Assembly (NCBI RefSeq): GCF_002917095.1
Contig: NZ_PQGA01000019.1
Coordinates: forward strand, 1 to 64,000
Length of the DNA stretch: 64,000 nt
From: Paraburkholderia eburnea
Lineage (GTDB): Bacteria; Pseudomonadota; Gammaproteobacteria; Burkholderiales; Burkholderiaceae
Reading direction: 5' to 3'
Below the pieces are notes generated by a model. It had not been told where the DNA came from. It saw nothing but the letters and a program-made list of their open reading frames with translations, and ran no database searches. This document shows positions 1 through 7,601 of the stretch, piece after piece. The first letter of the stretch is position 1; each line of letters starts with the position of its first letter. The position numbers were made by a program, and so were the translations under genes.

Positions 1-212
1 CCCGATTCCGGGAACATCGCGCCGAGTTCGGCATAGGTGAGTGCGATGGCCAGAATGACCACGGCTCCGATCACCCACGCGCAGATCGCAGCGGGTCCGG
101 CGATCTTGGCGGCTTTCCACGCGCCGAACAGCCAGCCGGAGCCGATGATCGACCCGAGGCCGGTAAACATCAGCGCGAACGGGCCGATGTTCCGTTGAAT
201 AGAACTTTTCAC
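1..212 (-). CDS. APC-superfamily amino acid permease, N-terminal part (cut by window edge)
   Basis: Only the first 70 or so codons are inside the window; the gene runs off the left edge. The start is GTG at 212, chosen because an AGGAGA ribosome binding site sits a few bases upstream and the protein then begins MKSSIQRNIG. Two hydrophobic segments are visible. The first contains GLGSIIGSGWLFGAW, typical of the first helix of APC (amino acid/polyamine/organocation) transporters, whose unwound Gly-rich turn contacts the substrate. Family membership is fairly clear, but the substrate cannot be named from this fragment. It is transcribed away from the cold-shock gene on the other side of a 437 bp intergenic region. 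Confidence 0.75.
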   Translation of the reverse strand, partial: MKSSIQRNIGPFALMFTGLGSIIGSGWLFGAWKAAKIAGPAAICAWVIGAVVILAIALTYAELGAMFPES

Positions 213-472
213 GTCTTCTCCTGTATCAAGAGCAGTTCAACACCGCATGCCCCGTCTGTTGTGCGGGCGGGGTTCCAGCGGCAGTCGCACCTGCGCGCGA
301 AGGCGATTGCGCCCGTAGGCGCAACTCATGCGCGGCGCGTAGTTTAACGGTTGCACCGCCAAAAGGCCGCAGAAATCTTCTGCCACTACAAAAAAAACAG
401 CAACTTAGCAAGCTTTGTAAGACTTTGTTTCGACCCCGACCCAAAAAACTATGGAGATTCCCTGGGTCCTAG
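213..472. other. Intergenic region between permease and cold-shock gene, no gene seen
   Basis: I see no credible coding region. It must hold the promoter of the leftward permease. A short inverted repeat, GCAGAA-ATC-TTCTGC, lies at 369-383 but is not followed by a T run on either strand, so I do not call it a terminator. The 390-445 part is A-rich compared with the surroundings. Confidence 0.5.
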
Positions 473-501
473 TTGACCTTCAACTCAATAAGCCGTATAA
501 A
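473..501 (+). promoter_or_regulatory. Sigma70 promoter of the cold-shock gene
   Basis: TTGACC at 473-478 and TATAAA at 496-501 are separated by exactly 17 bases, a near-consensus sigma70 promoter and unusually strong for this GC-rich genome. Transcription should start near 508, giving a leader of about 142 nt before the ATG at 650. A long leader of that size is typical of cspA-type genes, where it folds as a temperature-sensitive element; that role is inferred here. Confidence 0.75.
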
Positions 502-649
502 GTTCGAGCAGGATTTCAAGCGGCGAGTGTGAATAGGTCTTTCGTAGTTCGCCCATCAACGGTACTCCGGTTGGTCCCATACCCCTTCCTTGATTTTCGT
601 GCACCTCTTTGTTGTGGCTTCGGCCTTCATTCATTTTTAGGAAAGTAAT

Positions 650-853
650 ATGGAAACCGGTACCGTCAAGTGGTTCAATGACGCTAAGGGCTTTGGCTTT
701 ATCACGCCGGACGGCGGTGGCGAAGATCTGTTCGCTCACTTCTCGGAAATCAAGATCGACGGCTTCAAGACGCTGCAAGAGAACCAAAAGGTTCAATTCG
801 AAGTGCGTACGGGCCCGAAGGGCAAGCAAGCTGCCAACATCAAGCCGGTCTAA
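650..853 (+). CDS. CspA-family cold-shock protein
   Basis: Encodes a 67-residue single cold-shock domain, the full usual length. It starts METGTVKWFNDAKGFGF, with the RNP1 motif KGFGFITP and the RNP2-like motif DLFAHF. These form the aromatic patch on the five-stranded OB barrel that binds single-stranded RNA and DNA. Such proteins act as cytoplasmic RNA chaperones. AGGAAAG precedes the ATG by six bases. The gene is monocistronic: a strong promoter and a leader of about 140 nt lie upstream, and an intrinsic terminator downstream. Whether this copy is cold-induced or constitutive cannot be told from the coding sequence. Confidence 0.96.
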   Translation: METGTVKWFNDAKGFGFITPDGGGEDLFAHFSEIKIDGFKTLQENQKVQFEVRTGPKGKQAANIKPV

Positions 854-908
854 GTCACCGTCTTTGACCGTCAGGATTTACCTCTGATCCTGACTGGCAA
901 GCTTACAG

Positions 909-946
909 AAAAACCCCACTCTTCAACTCGAAAGTGGGGTTTTTTG
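909..946 (+). terminator. Intrinsic terminator of the cold-shock gene
   Basis: AAAACCCCACT pairs with AGTGGGGTTTT across a 12-base loop and the stem ends in a T run. It lies 56 bp after the stop codon. The A run on the left makes it usable from both sides, so it may also end the leftward transcript of the Hsp70-like gene. Confidence 0.9.
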
Positions 947-1013
947 TCGCCCACGGTTTTATCGCTGCCTCCTCACATCCCCTTCCTGCCTGCTTGATAT
1001 TCCCGCGCGCCGT

Positions 1014-2276
1014 TCAGCCGAACAGTCGCTGCGCGTGAATGCCCAGCCCCGTCGCCACGCTGGCGAGCCGGTCGCCGAACACGGCTTGCGCCTGCGGAAA
1101 CGCCTCGGCGAGCGCCTGGGTCAGGAACAGCAAGCCCGTCGAGCCGCCCGTGAAGTACAGCGCGTTCACCGCGCCCGGCGCCACGCCGGCAGCCTGCACC
1201 GTGTCGCGCGCCGCCTGCACGATGCGGCGCGTTTCCTCGCGGCCCGCCTCGACCAGTTGCGCGTCGTCGAACGCCAGGCGCAGATCGGTTTCCACCTGCT
1301 CCAGATCGATCATGGTTTCGCCGCCCGCCGACACGCCGATCTTCGCTTCTTCCGCGCGCGCCGCCAGCGCGTGCCCCAGACGCCACTCGACCACACGCAT
1401 CAGGCGATCGTGCTGCGCGGTGTTCGTATACAGATGGCGCATCAGCTTGAGTTCGGCCGCGCGCTTGGGCGTGTAGATCGTGTTGATCAGGTGCCAGGTC
1501 GCCAGGTCGAAATAAACGCGGTTCGGCAGCTCGCGGCCTTCCGGATCGAGCGCCTGATAACCGAGTTCGCGCAGGATCGTCGCCAGTTCCACGCGGCGGT
1601 CGAAATCCGTGCCGGCCACGTGCACGCCGTGGTGCGCGAGCACGTCGTCCTTGCGCTCCAGACGCGTCATGCGCTGCGGTCCGACACGCACGAGCGAAAA
1701 GTCCGACGTACCGCCGCCGATGTCGGCCACGAGCACGAGACCCTCTTCCGTCAGACGCGATTCATAGTCGAATGCCGCCGCGATCGGCTCGTACTGGAAG
1801 TGGATGTCCTTGAAGCCCACCGAGCGCGCCGCCGCTTCGAGCTGATCCTGGGCGAGTTGGTCGGCACGCGGATCTTCGTCGACGAAGAACACCGGACGGC
1901 CCAGCACCGCGCGCGTGATCGGCGCACCGGAGCAACGCTCGGCGCTGCGCTTGAGGTGGTCGAGGAAGATCGCGATGATCTCCGTGTAGCGCATCGCGCT
2001 GCCATCGCCGAGATCGGTCGTGCTCTCCGCCAGCGGCGAACCGAGGATGCTCTTCATCGAGCGCATCAGGCGCCCGTCGAAACCGTCGATGTAGGCGGCG
2101 AGCGCCGCGCGGCCGAATTCCCGCGTGTGCTCATCGGTGTTGAAGAACACCGAAGTGGGCAGCGTGGTGTGAGCGCCTTCCACGGGCGCGAGCCGCATCG
2201 CGTCGCCGGGAGCGGCGCCAGGCAGCGCCACGGCCGAATTGGAAGTACCGAAGTCGATCGCGCAAAACGGGGTCAT
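1014..2276 (-). CDS. Hsp70-family (YegD-like) chaperone/ATPase
   Basis: A 420-residue actin-fold ATPase of the Hsp70 superfamily. Phosphate-binding loop 1 is AIDFGTSNSAVAL near the N-terminus, loop 2 is VADIGGGTSDFSLVRV near residue 200, and the adenosine motif ALYFTGGSTGL lies near the C-terminus. The protein ends after the nucleotide-binding domain with no room for a DnaK substrate-binding domain, matching the short YegD-like branch (E. coli YegD is about 450 residues). The ATG at 2276 is preferred over a GTG at 2294 because the fold starts immediately after it; neither has a strong ribosome binding site. No J-protein or GrpE partner lies nearby. Function beyond nucleotide binding is unknown. 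Confidence 0.88.
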   Translation of the reverse strand: MTPFCAIDFGTSNSAVALPGAAPGDAMRLAPVEGAHTTLPTSVFFNTDEHTREFGRAALAAYIDGFDGRLMRSMKSILGSPLAESTTDLGDGSAMRYTEIIAIFLDHLKRSAERCSGAPITRAVLGRPVFFVDEDPRADQLAQDQLEAAARSVGFKDIHFQYEPIAAAFDYESRLTEEGLVLVADIGGGTSDFSLVRVGPQRMTRLERKDDVLAHHGVHVAGTDFDRRVELATILRELGYQALDPEGRELPNRVYFDLATWHLINTIYTPKRAAELKLMRHLYTNTAQHDRLMRVVEWRLGHALAARAEEAKIGVSAGGETMIDLEQVETDLRLAFDDAQLVEAGREETRRIVQAARDTVQAAGVAPGAVNALYFTGGSTGLLFLTQALAEAFPQAQAVFGDRLASVATGLGIHAQRLFG

Positions 2277-2469
2277 GGCAATGACGCACGGCACGAGGCA
2301 CGCGCGATGAGGAAAGGCTGGGAGGACGGGCTTTGTATCACGAAAGCGCGGCGCGGGGCAACCGCAAGGCCTTGATGCGACCCCGAAGACGAAACGCGCG
2401 GACGACGCCGCGCGTTTGCATTTTGCAGCGTGGCAGCGGAGTTTTAACGCCGCCGCGCTTTATCGCCGC

Positions 2470-3072
2470 TTAGCCCTTGAACGGCTGCTTCCAGGCGTTC
2501 GCGTAGGCGATCTCGCCCACCGCCGAGCGCGTGCGCTCCGCCTTTTCGCGGTCGCGCAGCACCGGTTCGAGCTTTTCCGCATCGCCATAATGGCCGATCG
2601 AAATGATCGCGAGCGGCTCCACGTCGTTCGGCAGGCCGAACTCCTTGCGGAACGCGTCCACGTCGAAACCGCTCATCTGGTGTGCGGCGAGACCCAGCGC
2701 GTGCGCCTGCAGCACCAGCGACATGGCCGCCGCGCCCGCGTCGTACTGCGCCGTGCGGTTGACTTCGCCCTTGGCGTTGAGCGTCTGCGCCGTCACGGCG
2801 ATCAGGATCGGCGCGGGCGCGTTCCACTGCTGGTTGAACGGCACGAGTGTGCCGAAGGCGCGCTTGAACGCGGCTTCGTCCGCCGTGCGGTCGAACACGA
2901 TGAAGCGCCACGGCTGCAGGTTGTATCCCGACGGCGCCCAACGTGCGGCCTCGATCACCGCATGCAGCGCCTCGGGCGACACCGGCTCGTTCGAGTAGGC
3001 GCGCGGACTCCAGCGGCCGGCGATCAATTCGTGGATGGGCACGGCTGTCGGTGCGGGTTTGTGCTTCGTCAT
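2470..3072 (-). CDS. Nitroreductase-family flavoprotein
   Basis: A 200-residue protein of the NADH oxidase/nitroreductase fold, FMN-dependent and normally a homodimer reducing nitroaromatics or quinones with NAD(P)H. Near the N-terminus RWSPRAYSNEPV is the family's FMN-phosphate-binding motif (R-S-x-R-x-F/Y), followed by AARWAPSGYNLQPW, the second conserved FMN contact. The C-terminal part has the usual IISIGH strand. The ATG at 3072 (MTKHKPAP) is chosen over an upstream in-frame codon at 3135 because homologous sequence begins there. It lies on the same strand as the Hsp70-like gene after a gap of about 190 bp. The natural substrate is unknown. Confidence 0.9.
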   Translation of the reverse strand: MTKHKPAPTAVPIHELIAGRWSPRAYSNEPVSPEALHAVIEAARWAPSGYNLQPWRFIVFDRTADEAAFKRAFGTLVPFNQQWNAPAPILIAVTAQTLNAKGEVNRTAQYDAGAAAMSLVLQAHALGLAAHQMSGFDVDAFRKEFGLPNDVEPLAIISIGHYGDAEKLEPVLRDREKAERTRSAVGEIAYANAWKQPFKG

Positions 3073-3226
3073 GCCTTGTCTGTCCTTGAGGATAGCGGGC
3101 GCTCGCCCGGGGCCATCAGCATACCCGCGCTGCACAAAACGCGCTCAAGCATCGAATGTCATGCGGATGCGGCAGTTCGTGCGCAAGCCGCACGCTGTTT
3201 GCACATCGATGGCACGCTGCCGGCGT

Positions 3227-4510
3227 TCACGCGGCCTGAACGCCCACCGCGCGCGCGCCGCGATTGATGCGCAGCACCAGAAACGACGCCACCAGACACA
3301 GCCCGCCCGAGATCATCGACGCGATCGTATAAGTGCCCAGACTGGAGCGCAGCAGCCCCGCGCCGAACGCCGCGAACGCCGCCCCAAGCTGATGGCCCGC
3401 CACCACCCAGCCGAAGACGATCGGCGCACGCTCCTTGCCGAACACGTCGGTGGCGAGGCGCACCGTCGGCGGCACGGTCGCGATCCAGTCGAGTCCGTAG
3501 AACACCGCGAAGATCGGCAGCCCGAAGAAGTCGATGCCGAACGCGTGCGGCAGATAGATCAGCGAGAGCCCGCGCAGCCCGTAATACCAGAACAGCAGCA
3601 CACGGCTGTTGAAGCGATCGGAGAGCCAGCCCGACAGCGTCGTGCCGAACAGGTCGAAGATGCCCATGGTCGCGAGCAGCGACGCGCCCTGCACTTCCGT
3701 CATGCCGTAATCGCCGCACATGGCGATCAGGTGCGTGCCCACATAACCGTTGGTGCTCGCGCCGCAAATGAAGAAGCTGAAGAACAGCAGCCAGAAGTCG
3801 CGTGTGCGACTGGCCGAGGCGAGCGCGCCGAAAGCCAGCGTGAGCGGATTCTGCTGCGGCGCCGGCGGGACGACGGGCGCATCGTGCGGCTCGCCGAACG
3901 GGCGCAGCTCAAGGCTGGCCGGGCGCTCCGGCAGCAGAAACGCGACGAGCGGCAGCACCACGGCGGCGGCGATCGCCACCACCAGCACGACCAGTTGCCA
4001 GCCGTGCTTTTCGGCGATGGCCGCGAGGAACGGCAGGAACACGAGCTGGCCCGTGGCCGAGCTTGCGGTGAGAATGCCCATCGCCAGGCCGCGATGCGTG
4101 GTGAACCAGCGTGTGACGATGGTGGCCGAAAGCGAGAGCGCCGCGACGCCCGTGGCGCCGCCCACCATCACGCCCCAGATCAGGATCATCTGCCACGGAT
4201 GCGTCATCAGCGAAGAAAGCGCGACGCCCGCCGCCATCGTGCCGAGGGCCGTGAGCACCGTGGGCCGCACGCCGAAGCGCTGCATCGCCGCCGCCGCGAA
4301 CGGCCCCATCAGCCCATAGAGCGCGATGTTGACCGAAATCGCCAGCGAGATCGTCGCGCGGCTCCAGCCGAACTGATGTTCGAGCGGCACCATCATCACG
4401 CTCGGCGTCGCGCGGGTGCCGGCCGCCGCCAGCAGCACCAGAAACACCACCGCCACGACGAGCCATCCATAGTGGAAGCGCCCGCCGACCATTCTCGCTG
4501 CCCAGTTCAT
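3227..4510 (-). CDS. MFS transporter (probable efflux or anion carrier), TetR-controlled
   Basis: A 427-residue major facilitator with about 12 hydrophobic segments in two halves joined by a polar loop near residues 205-235. Loop motifs of the DRFGxR type appear as MQRFGVRPTVL and WLSDRFNSRVLLF. The start ATG at 4510 has AAGGAG five bases upstream. It is transcribed divergently from a TetR regulator. Its predicted promoter (TTGACA, 17 bases, TACTAT) has one TetR-type operator exactly in the spacer and a second just past the start site, so it is very likely repressed by that regulator and induced by a ligand. The substrate is not visible from sequence; both drug efflux and carboxylate uptake are possible. 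Confidence 0.88.
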   Translation of the reverse strand: MNWAARMVGGRFHYGWLVVAVVFLVLLAAAGTRATPSVMMVPLEHQFGWSRATISLAISVNIALYGLMGPFAAAAMQRFGVRPTVLTALGTMAAGVALSSLMTHPWQMILIWGVMVGGATGVAALSLSATIVTRWFTTHRGLAMGILTASSATGQLVFLPFLAAIAEKHGWQLVVLVVAIAAAVVLPLVAFLLPERPASLELRPFGEPHDAPVVPPAPQQNPLTLAFGALASASRTRDFWLLFFSFFICGASTNGYVGTHLIAMCGDYGMTEVQGASLLATMGIFDLFGTTLSGWLSDRFNSRVLLFWYYGLRGLSLIYLPHAFGIDFFGLPIFAVFYGLDWIATVPPTVRLATDVFGKERAPIVFGWVVAGHQLGAAFAAFGAGLLRSSLGTYTIASMISGGLCLVASFLVLRINRGARAVGVQAA

Positions 4511-4560
4511 CCATGCTCCTTGTTGATGCTGCGCCGGGCTTTTATCTGCGTCTGCCCGTT

Positions 4561-4593
4561 GTTCGACCCGCGGTTCGACCCGCTGTTCGACCG
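4561..4593. repeat. 12-bp tandem repeat in the leader of the MFS gene
   Basis: Two copies of a 12-base unit, GTTCGACCCGCG and GTTCGACCCGCT, are followed by a partial third, GTTCGACCG. The array lies in the untranslated leader between the predicted MFS start site and its ATG. Copy number could vary by slippage; any effect is speculative. Confidence 0.7.
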
Positions 4594-4623
4594 ATTGCGG
4601 TGCGCATCCGTCAACGCCGGATT

Positions 4624-4639
4624 GTTACCGATCGGTCAC
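4624..4639. promoter_or_regulatory. TetR-type operator 1
   Basis: GTTACCGATCGGTCAC has the perfect palindromic core ACCGATCGGT. It matches the reverse complement of operator 2 at 15 of 16 positions and lies 34 bp from it centre to centre, about three helical turns. It falls just downstream of the predicted MFS transcription start, where a bound repressor would block escape. Confidence 0.8.
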
Positions 4640-4646
4640 AAGTGTG

Positions 4647-4680
4647 TTGCGATAGTAGTGACCGCTCGGTAACATGTCAA
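4647..4680. promoter_or_regulatory. Overlapping divergent promoters with operator 2 inside both spacers
   Basis: On the minus strand TTGACA (4680-4675) and TACTAT (4657-4652) are 17 bases apart, a near-consensus promoter for the MFS gene. On the plus strand TTGCGA (4647-4652) and TAACAT (4670-4675) are also 17 apart and point at the TetR gene. The operator GTGACCGCTCGGTAAC at 4658-4673 fills the spacer of both, so one bound dimer should shut off efflux gene and regulator together. Predicted leaders are about 135 nt (MFS) and 18 nt (TetR). Confidence 0.75.
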
Positions 4681-4699
4681 GCGTAACCCCGATGACGAG

Positions 4700-5386
4700 A
4701 TGCCCGCCATGTCCAAGCGCCCCGATACCCCTCGTGCCTCTCACGTCCCTCATGCCCCTCGCACCGCCGCCACGCGCACCCAGACGGCTGGCCCGCGCGC
4801 GCAGGAGCAACTGCTGCGCGCCGCCGACGAGCTGTTCTATCAGGAGGGCGTGCGCGCGGTGGGCGTGGAAGCCGTGGTCGAGCGCGCGGGCGTGAACAAG
4901 ATGAGCCTGTACCGGCAATTCTCGTCCAAGGACGATCTGGTGGTTGCCTATCTGAAACGTTGCGACGCGCGCTTCTTCGAGCGTTTCGAGGCGAGCGTCG
5001 CCAAACATCCCGGCGACGCCGCGCGGCAACTGCTGCAATGTTTCGAGGATCTGGCGAAGCGCGCTTCGGCGCCGGAGTATCGCGGCTGCCCGTTCGTGAA
5101 TGTCGCGGCCGAGTTTCCCGACGTGGAGCATCCCGCACGCCGCAGCGTCATCGGCAACAAGACCCGGCTCATGGCGCGCTTGAGCGAGCTTGCGCGCGCG
5201 GCCAACGCGAGCGACCCCGCCGCGCTCGCCGATGAACTGGGCTTGCTGGTCGAAGGCGTCTACGCTGCGAGCCAGACCTATGGCCCCGGCTGCGGGCCGA
5301 TACTCGCCGCGCCGCGCATGGCGAAGCTGCTGATCGAGGCGGCATGCGGCAAGACGATCGATCTGGAAGCCCGAAGCCGCGAGTAA
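4700..5386 (+). CDS. TetR-family transcriptional repressor
   Basis: A 228-residue regulator. After a polar N-terminal tail of about 35 residues comes a TetR helix-turn-helix: LLRAADELFYQEGVRAVGVE leads into VERAGVNKMSLYRQFSSKDD, the recognition-helix block of the family. The rest is the helical ligand-binding and dimerisation domain, containing the CPFVN segment seen in one subgroup. The start could be the ATG at 4700 or the one at 4709. Two matching palindromic operators lie between this gene and the divergent MFS gene, and its own promoter overlaps one, so autorepression plus control of the transporter is the obvious reading. The DUF1415 gene begins 10 bp after its stop and is probably co-transcribed. 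The inducer is unknown. Confidence 0.93.
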   Translation: MPAMSKRPDTPRASHVPHAPRTAATRTQTAGPRAQEQLLRAADELFYQEGVRAVGVEAVVERAGVNKMSLYRQFSSKDDLVVAYLKRCDARFFERFEASVAKHPGDAARQLLQCFEDLAKRASAPEYRGCPFVNVAAEFPDVEHPARRSVIGNKTRLMARLSELARAANASDPAALADELGLLVEGVYAASQTYGPGCGPILAAPRMAKLLIEAACGKTIDLEARSRE

Positions 5387-5396
5387 AATCGCGGCC

Positions 5397-5984
5397 ATGA
5401 ACGACACCGCTTCCTCGACTGCGGGCAACACGCCCGGACACGCCGACATCATCGACGCCACCCGCCACTGGCTCACGCGCGCCGTGATCGGCCTGAACCT
5501 GTGCCCGTTTGCGAAGAGCGTCCATGTGAAGGGGCAGATCCGCTACGCGATCAGCGAAGCGACCGATCTGGAAGGCGTGCTCACCGATCTCGAAACGGAA
5601 CTGCGCACGCTCGCGGACGCCGACCCGGCCGAGATCGACACGACGCTGCTGATCCTGCCGCACGCGCTCGCCGACTTCCTCGAATACAACGACGCGCTGC
5701 ATTTCGCGGACCGGCTGCTTGGCCAGTTGCGCCTCGACGGCACGCTGCAGATCGCGAGCTTCCATCCGCAATATCAGTTCGAGGACACCGAGCCCGACGA
5801 CATCGAGAACTACACGAATCGCGCGCCGTATCCGATCCTGCACCTGCTGCGCGAGGACAGCATCGAGCGCGCGGTGGACGCCTTCCCGGACGCCGCCGAC
5901 ATCTACGAACGCAATCAGGAAACGCTGCGGCGCCTGGGGCCGAAGGGCTGGCGTGAATGGATGGCCAGGCGCGGGGAAGACTAA
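5397..5984 (+). CDS. DUF1415-family protein
   Basis: A 195-residue soluble protein recognised as the DUF1415 family by the N-terminal motif LNLCPFAK and the conserved core SFHPQYQFEDTEPDD, followed by NYTNRAPYPILHLLRE. No catalytic family is assigned. The conserved Cys near residue 37 and the His and acidic residues of the core are candidates for a metal or redox site, which is only an inference. It starts 10 bp after the TetR gene and probably shares its transcript, so TetR may control its level. An 11-bp perfect inverted repeat overlaps the stop codon. Confidence 0.9.
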   Translation: MNDTASSTAGNTPGHADIIDATRHWLTRAVIGLNLCPFAKSVHVKGQIRYAISEATDLEGVLTDLETELRTLADADPAEIDTTLLILPHALADFLEYNDALHFADRLLGQLRLDGTLQIASFHPQYQFEDTEPDDIENYTNRAPYPILHLLREDSIERAVDAFPDAADIYERNQETLRRLGPKGWREWMARRGED

Positions 5985-5996
5985 ACCGCGCCTGGC
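5964..5996. terminator. Inverted repeat between convergent genes, possible bidirectional terminator
   Basis: GCCAGGCGCGG and CCGCGCCTGGC form a perfect 11-bp stem with an 11-base loop spanning the DUF1415 stop codon. The neighbouring methyltransferase gene converges and ends at 6018. There is no T run, so it is a weak candidate for intrinsic termination, though it could halt polymerase or protect 3' ends. Confidence 0.45.
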
Positions 5997-6017
5997 ATTG
6001 CGCGGGCTGACTGGCGG

Positions 6018-6878
6018 TCAGCTCGTGCTGGCCTCGGCTGCCGGCTCGCCTTCATCGGAGAAGAAACGCTCGCGCAGGTCGGCGAGCCCGAAGGTATCGA
6101 GAATCTCGTTGAGCCGCTCCGTCGGCCGGCGGCGCGGCAGATCCTTGTACTGGGCGATGATCAGCTCGTTTTTCATCGAGTGCTCCCAGCCCACCAGCTC
6201 GGTCACGCTCACCTGATAGCCGTGCGCCTCCAGTTGCAGACAGCGCAGCACATTGGTGATCTGGCTGCCGAACTCGCGCGTATGCAGCGGATGGCGCCAG
6301 ATTTCCGTGAGCGCCTGGCCGAGCGACTTGCCCTTGTTGCGCCGCAATACACCCGCCACTTCCGCCTGACAGCACGGCACCACCACGATGTAGCGCGCGT
6401 GCTTCTTGAGCGCGAAGCGCAGCGCATCGTCGGTCGCGGTGTCGCACGCGTGCAACGCCGTGACGATATCGACCGTCGGCGGCAACTCCGTCGAGGTGGT
6501 CGAATCGGCCACCGACAGATTCAAAAACGACATCCCGCCGAAGCCCAGACGCTGCGCGAGTTCGCGCGAGCGCACAACGAGTTCGTCGCGCGTCTCAATG
6601 CCGAAGATATGCGACTTGTCGCGCAGTTCCTTGAAAAAGAGATCGTAGAGAATAAAACCCAGGTAGGACTTGCCCGCACCATGATCGACAAGCGTCACGT
6701 CGCGGCCATCCTGCTTGAGGTCTTTGAGCAGCGGCTCGATGAACTGGAACAGGTGATAGACCTGTTTCAGCTTGCGGCGGCTGTCCTGGTTCATCTTCCC
6801 GTCACGGGTGAGGATATGGAGCTCCTTGAGAAGCTCGATCGACTGGTTCGGACGGATTTCGTAAGTCTTGCTGGACAT
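6018..6878 (-). CDS. SAM-dependent methyltransferase of the METTL25/TRM13-like (Methyltransf_32) type
   Basis: A 286-residue class I methyltransferase. SAM motif I is LVDHGAGKSYLGFI at about residues 63-76. Two further blocks, ALHACDTATDDAL and VVVPCCQAEV, are the His-Ala-Cys and Pro-Cys-Cys signatures of the Methyltransf_32 group, which includes eukaryotic METTL25-like proteins and the tRNA methylase TRM13. Bacterial members are mostly uncharacterised; RNA is a reasonable but unproven target. The N-terminal 60 residues are helical and charged. It starts at the ATG at 6878, upstream of an AT-richer region that likely holds its promoter, and converges with the DUF1415 gene. Confidence 0.85.
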   Translation of the reverse strand: MSSKTYEIRPNQSIELLKELHILTRDGKMNQDSRRKLKQVYHLFQFIEPLLKDLKQDGRDVTLVDHGAGKSYLGFILYDLFFKELRDKSHIFGIETRDELVVRSRELAQRLGFGGMSFLNLSVADSTTSTELPPTVDIVTALHACDTATDDALRFALKKHARYIVVVPCCQAEVAGVLRRNKGKSLGQALTEIWRHPLHTREFGSQITNVLRCLQLEAHGYQVSVTELVGWEHSMKNELIIAQYKDLPRRRPTERLNEILDTFGLADLRERFFSDEGEPAAEASTS

Positions 6879-7249
6879 CGCGGCGGCTTGAAAAGAGAGG
6901 CGTCTTTTACCGGCCTACGTGCGGTAGGCGACGGAACGACACAAATATATCTGTCATTTTACGGAAAAAGCAGGAAGAGGCCGCCAGCCCGAGCGGCTCA
7001 TTCATACGATCGTTGGAGCATCCGGCACGCTGACCCACGTCCGGATGGCAGGGAGGGGTTGATTAAAAAAGACACGGCGACGCTATTCACGTCATGCCGA
7101 TGTCCAGAAAGGACCGTTTTTGGGGCGCGACACGCCGGCAAAGCATCGGAAGTGCGCGCATGGGAGGTCGCTGACGGATGTGCCGCCAGCGATAAATCAG
7201 GTACGACGCAGACGCCTGGCGCTAGACGCACGGTGCTGCGCGACCTTGC
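6879..7249. other. Intergenic region, no gene seen
   Basis: This divergent gap of about 370 bp lies between the methyltransferase (leftward) and a small hypothetical gene (rightward). The 6940-6970 part is distinctly AT-rich, with a TATATT on the minus strand that could serve as the methyltransferase -10, but no good -35 is found at the right distance. I see no RNA gene or repeat. Confidence 0.45.
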
Positions 7250-7261
7250 ATGGGGCATGCA

Positions 7262-7582
7262 ATGAACACGATACCCGACGGTAACGCTGAGCAAAAATTC
7301 CAGGAAATGCTAGCCCGGCTCGTAGAAGTGCCCGAGTGGACGGAAAAGCAGCAACTGGAACTGGAAATGGCACGCGACATCTCGGTCGAGATGCTGCGGC
7401 TCGCCGAGGATATGCGCGATGGAGCATCGGATCTGGAGAATTGCCTGATCCTGCTGAAATACGCCAAAGTGCTCGATTTCGTGATGTCGGCGCTGGCCGC
7501 GCGCCGCGACATCAAACCGCAAACGCTGCGGGTGATCTTCAAGCTCGCAGGCTTGCGCGTCGATGAGGCCTATCCTGGTTGA
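7262..7582 (+). CDS. Conserved hypothetical protein, small and helical
   Basis: I do not recognise a named family. The product is 106 residues from the ATG at 7262, or 110 from the ATG at 7250; GGGG before 7262 slightly favours the shorter form. It is acidic, soluble and probably all helical, with no Cys pair, signal peptide or membrane segment, and looks like a small regulatory or adaptor protein. Codon use matches the neighbours, and the reading frame is well defined for a GC-rich genome. A GC-rich inverted repeat at 7602-7637 follows the stop. Confidence 0.7.
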   Translation: MNTIPDGNAEQKFQEMLARLVEVPEWTEKQQLELEMARDISVEMLRLAEDMRDGASDLENCLILLKYAKVLDFVMSALAARRDIKPQTLRVIFKLAGLRVDEAYPG

Positions 7583-7601
7583 CGCGAGTTAATGCAGGCC
7601 A

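Noticed and set aside
369..383. GCAGAA-TTCTGC hairpin as a terminator
   Set aside because: The stem is only six base pairs and no T run follows it on either strand.
226..444. A 72-codon minus-strand frame in the gap before the cold-shock gene
   Set aside because: No ribosome binding site, no homologous-looking sequence and an unusual composition.
3035..4672. A plus-strand open frame of 545 codons across the MFS gene and the operators
   Set aside because: The real gene is on the minus strand, with a ribosome binding site, promoter and membrane helices; this frame is its shadow.
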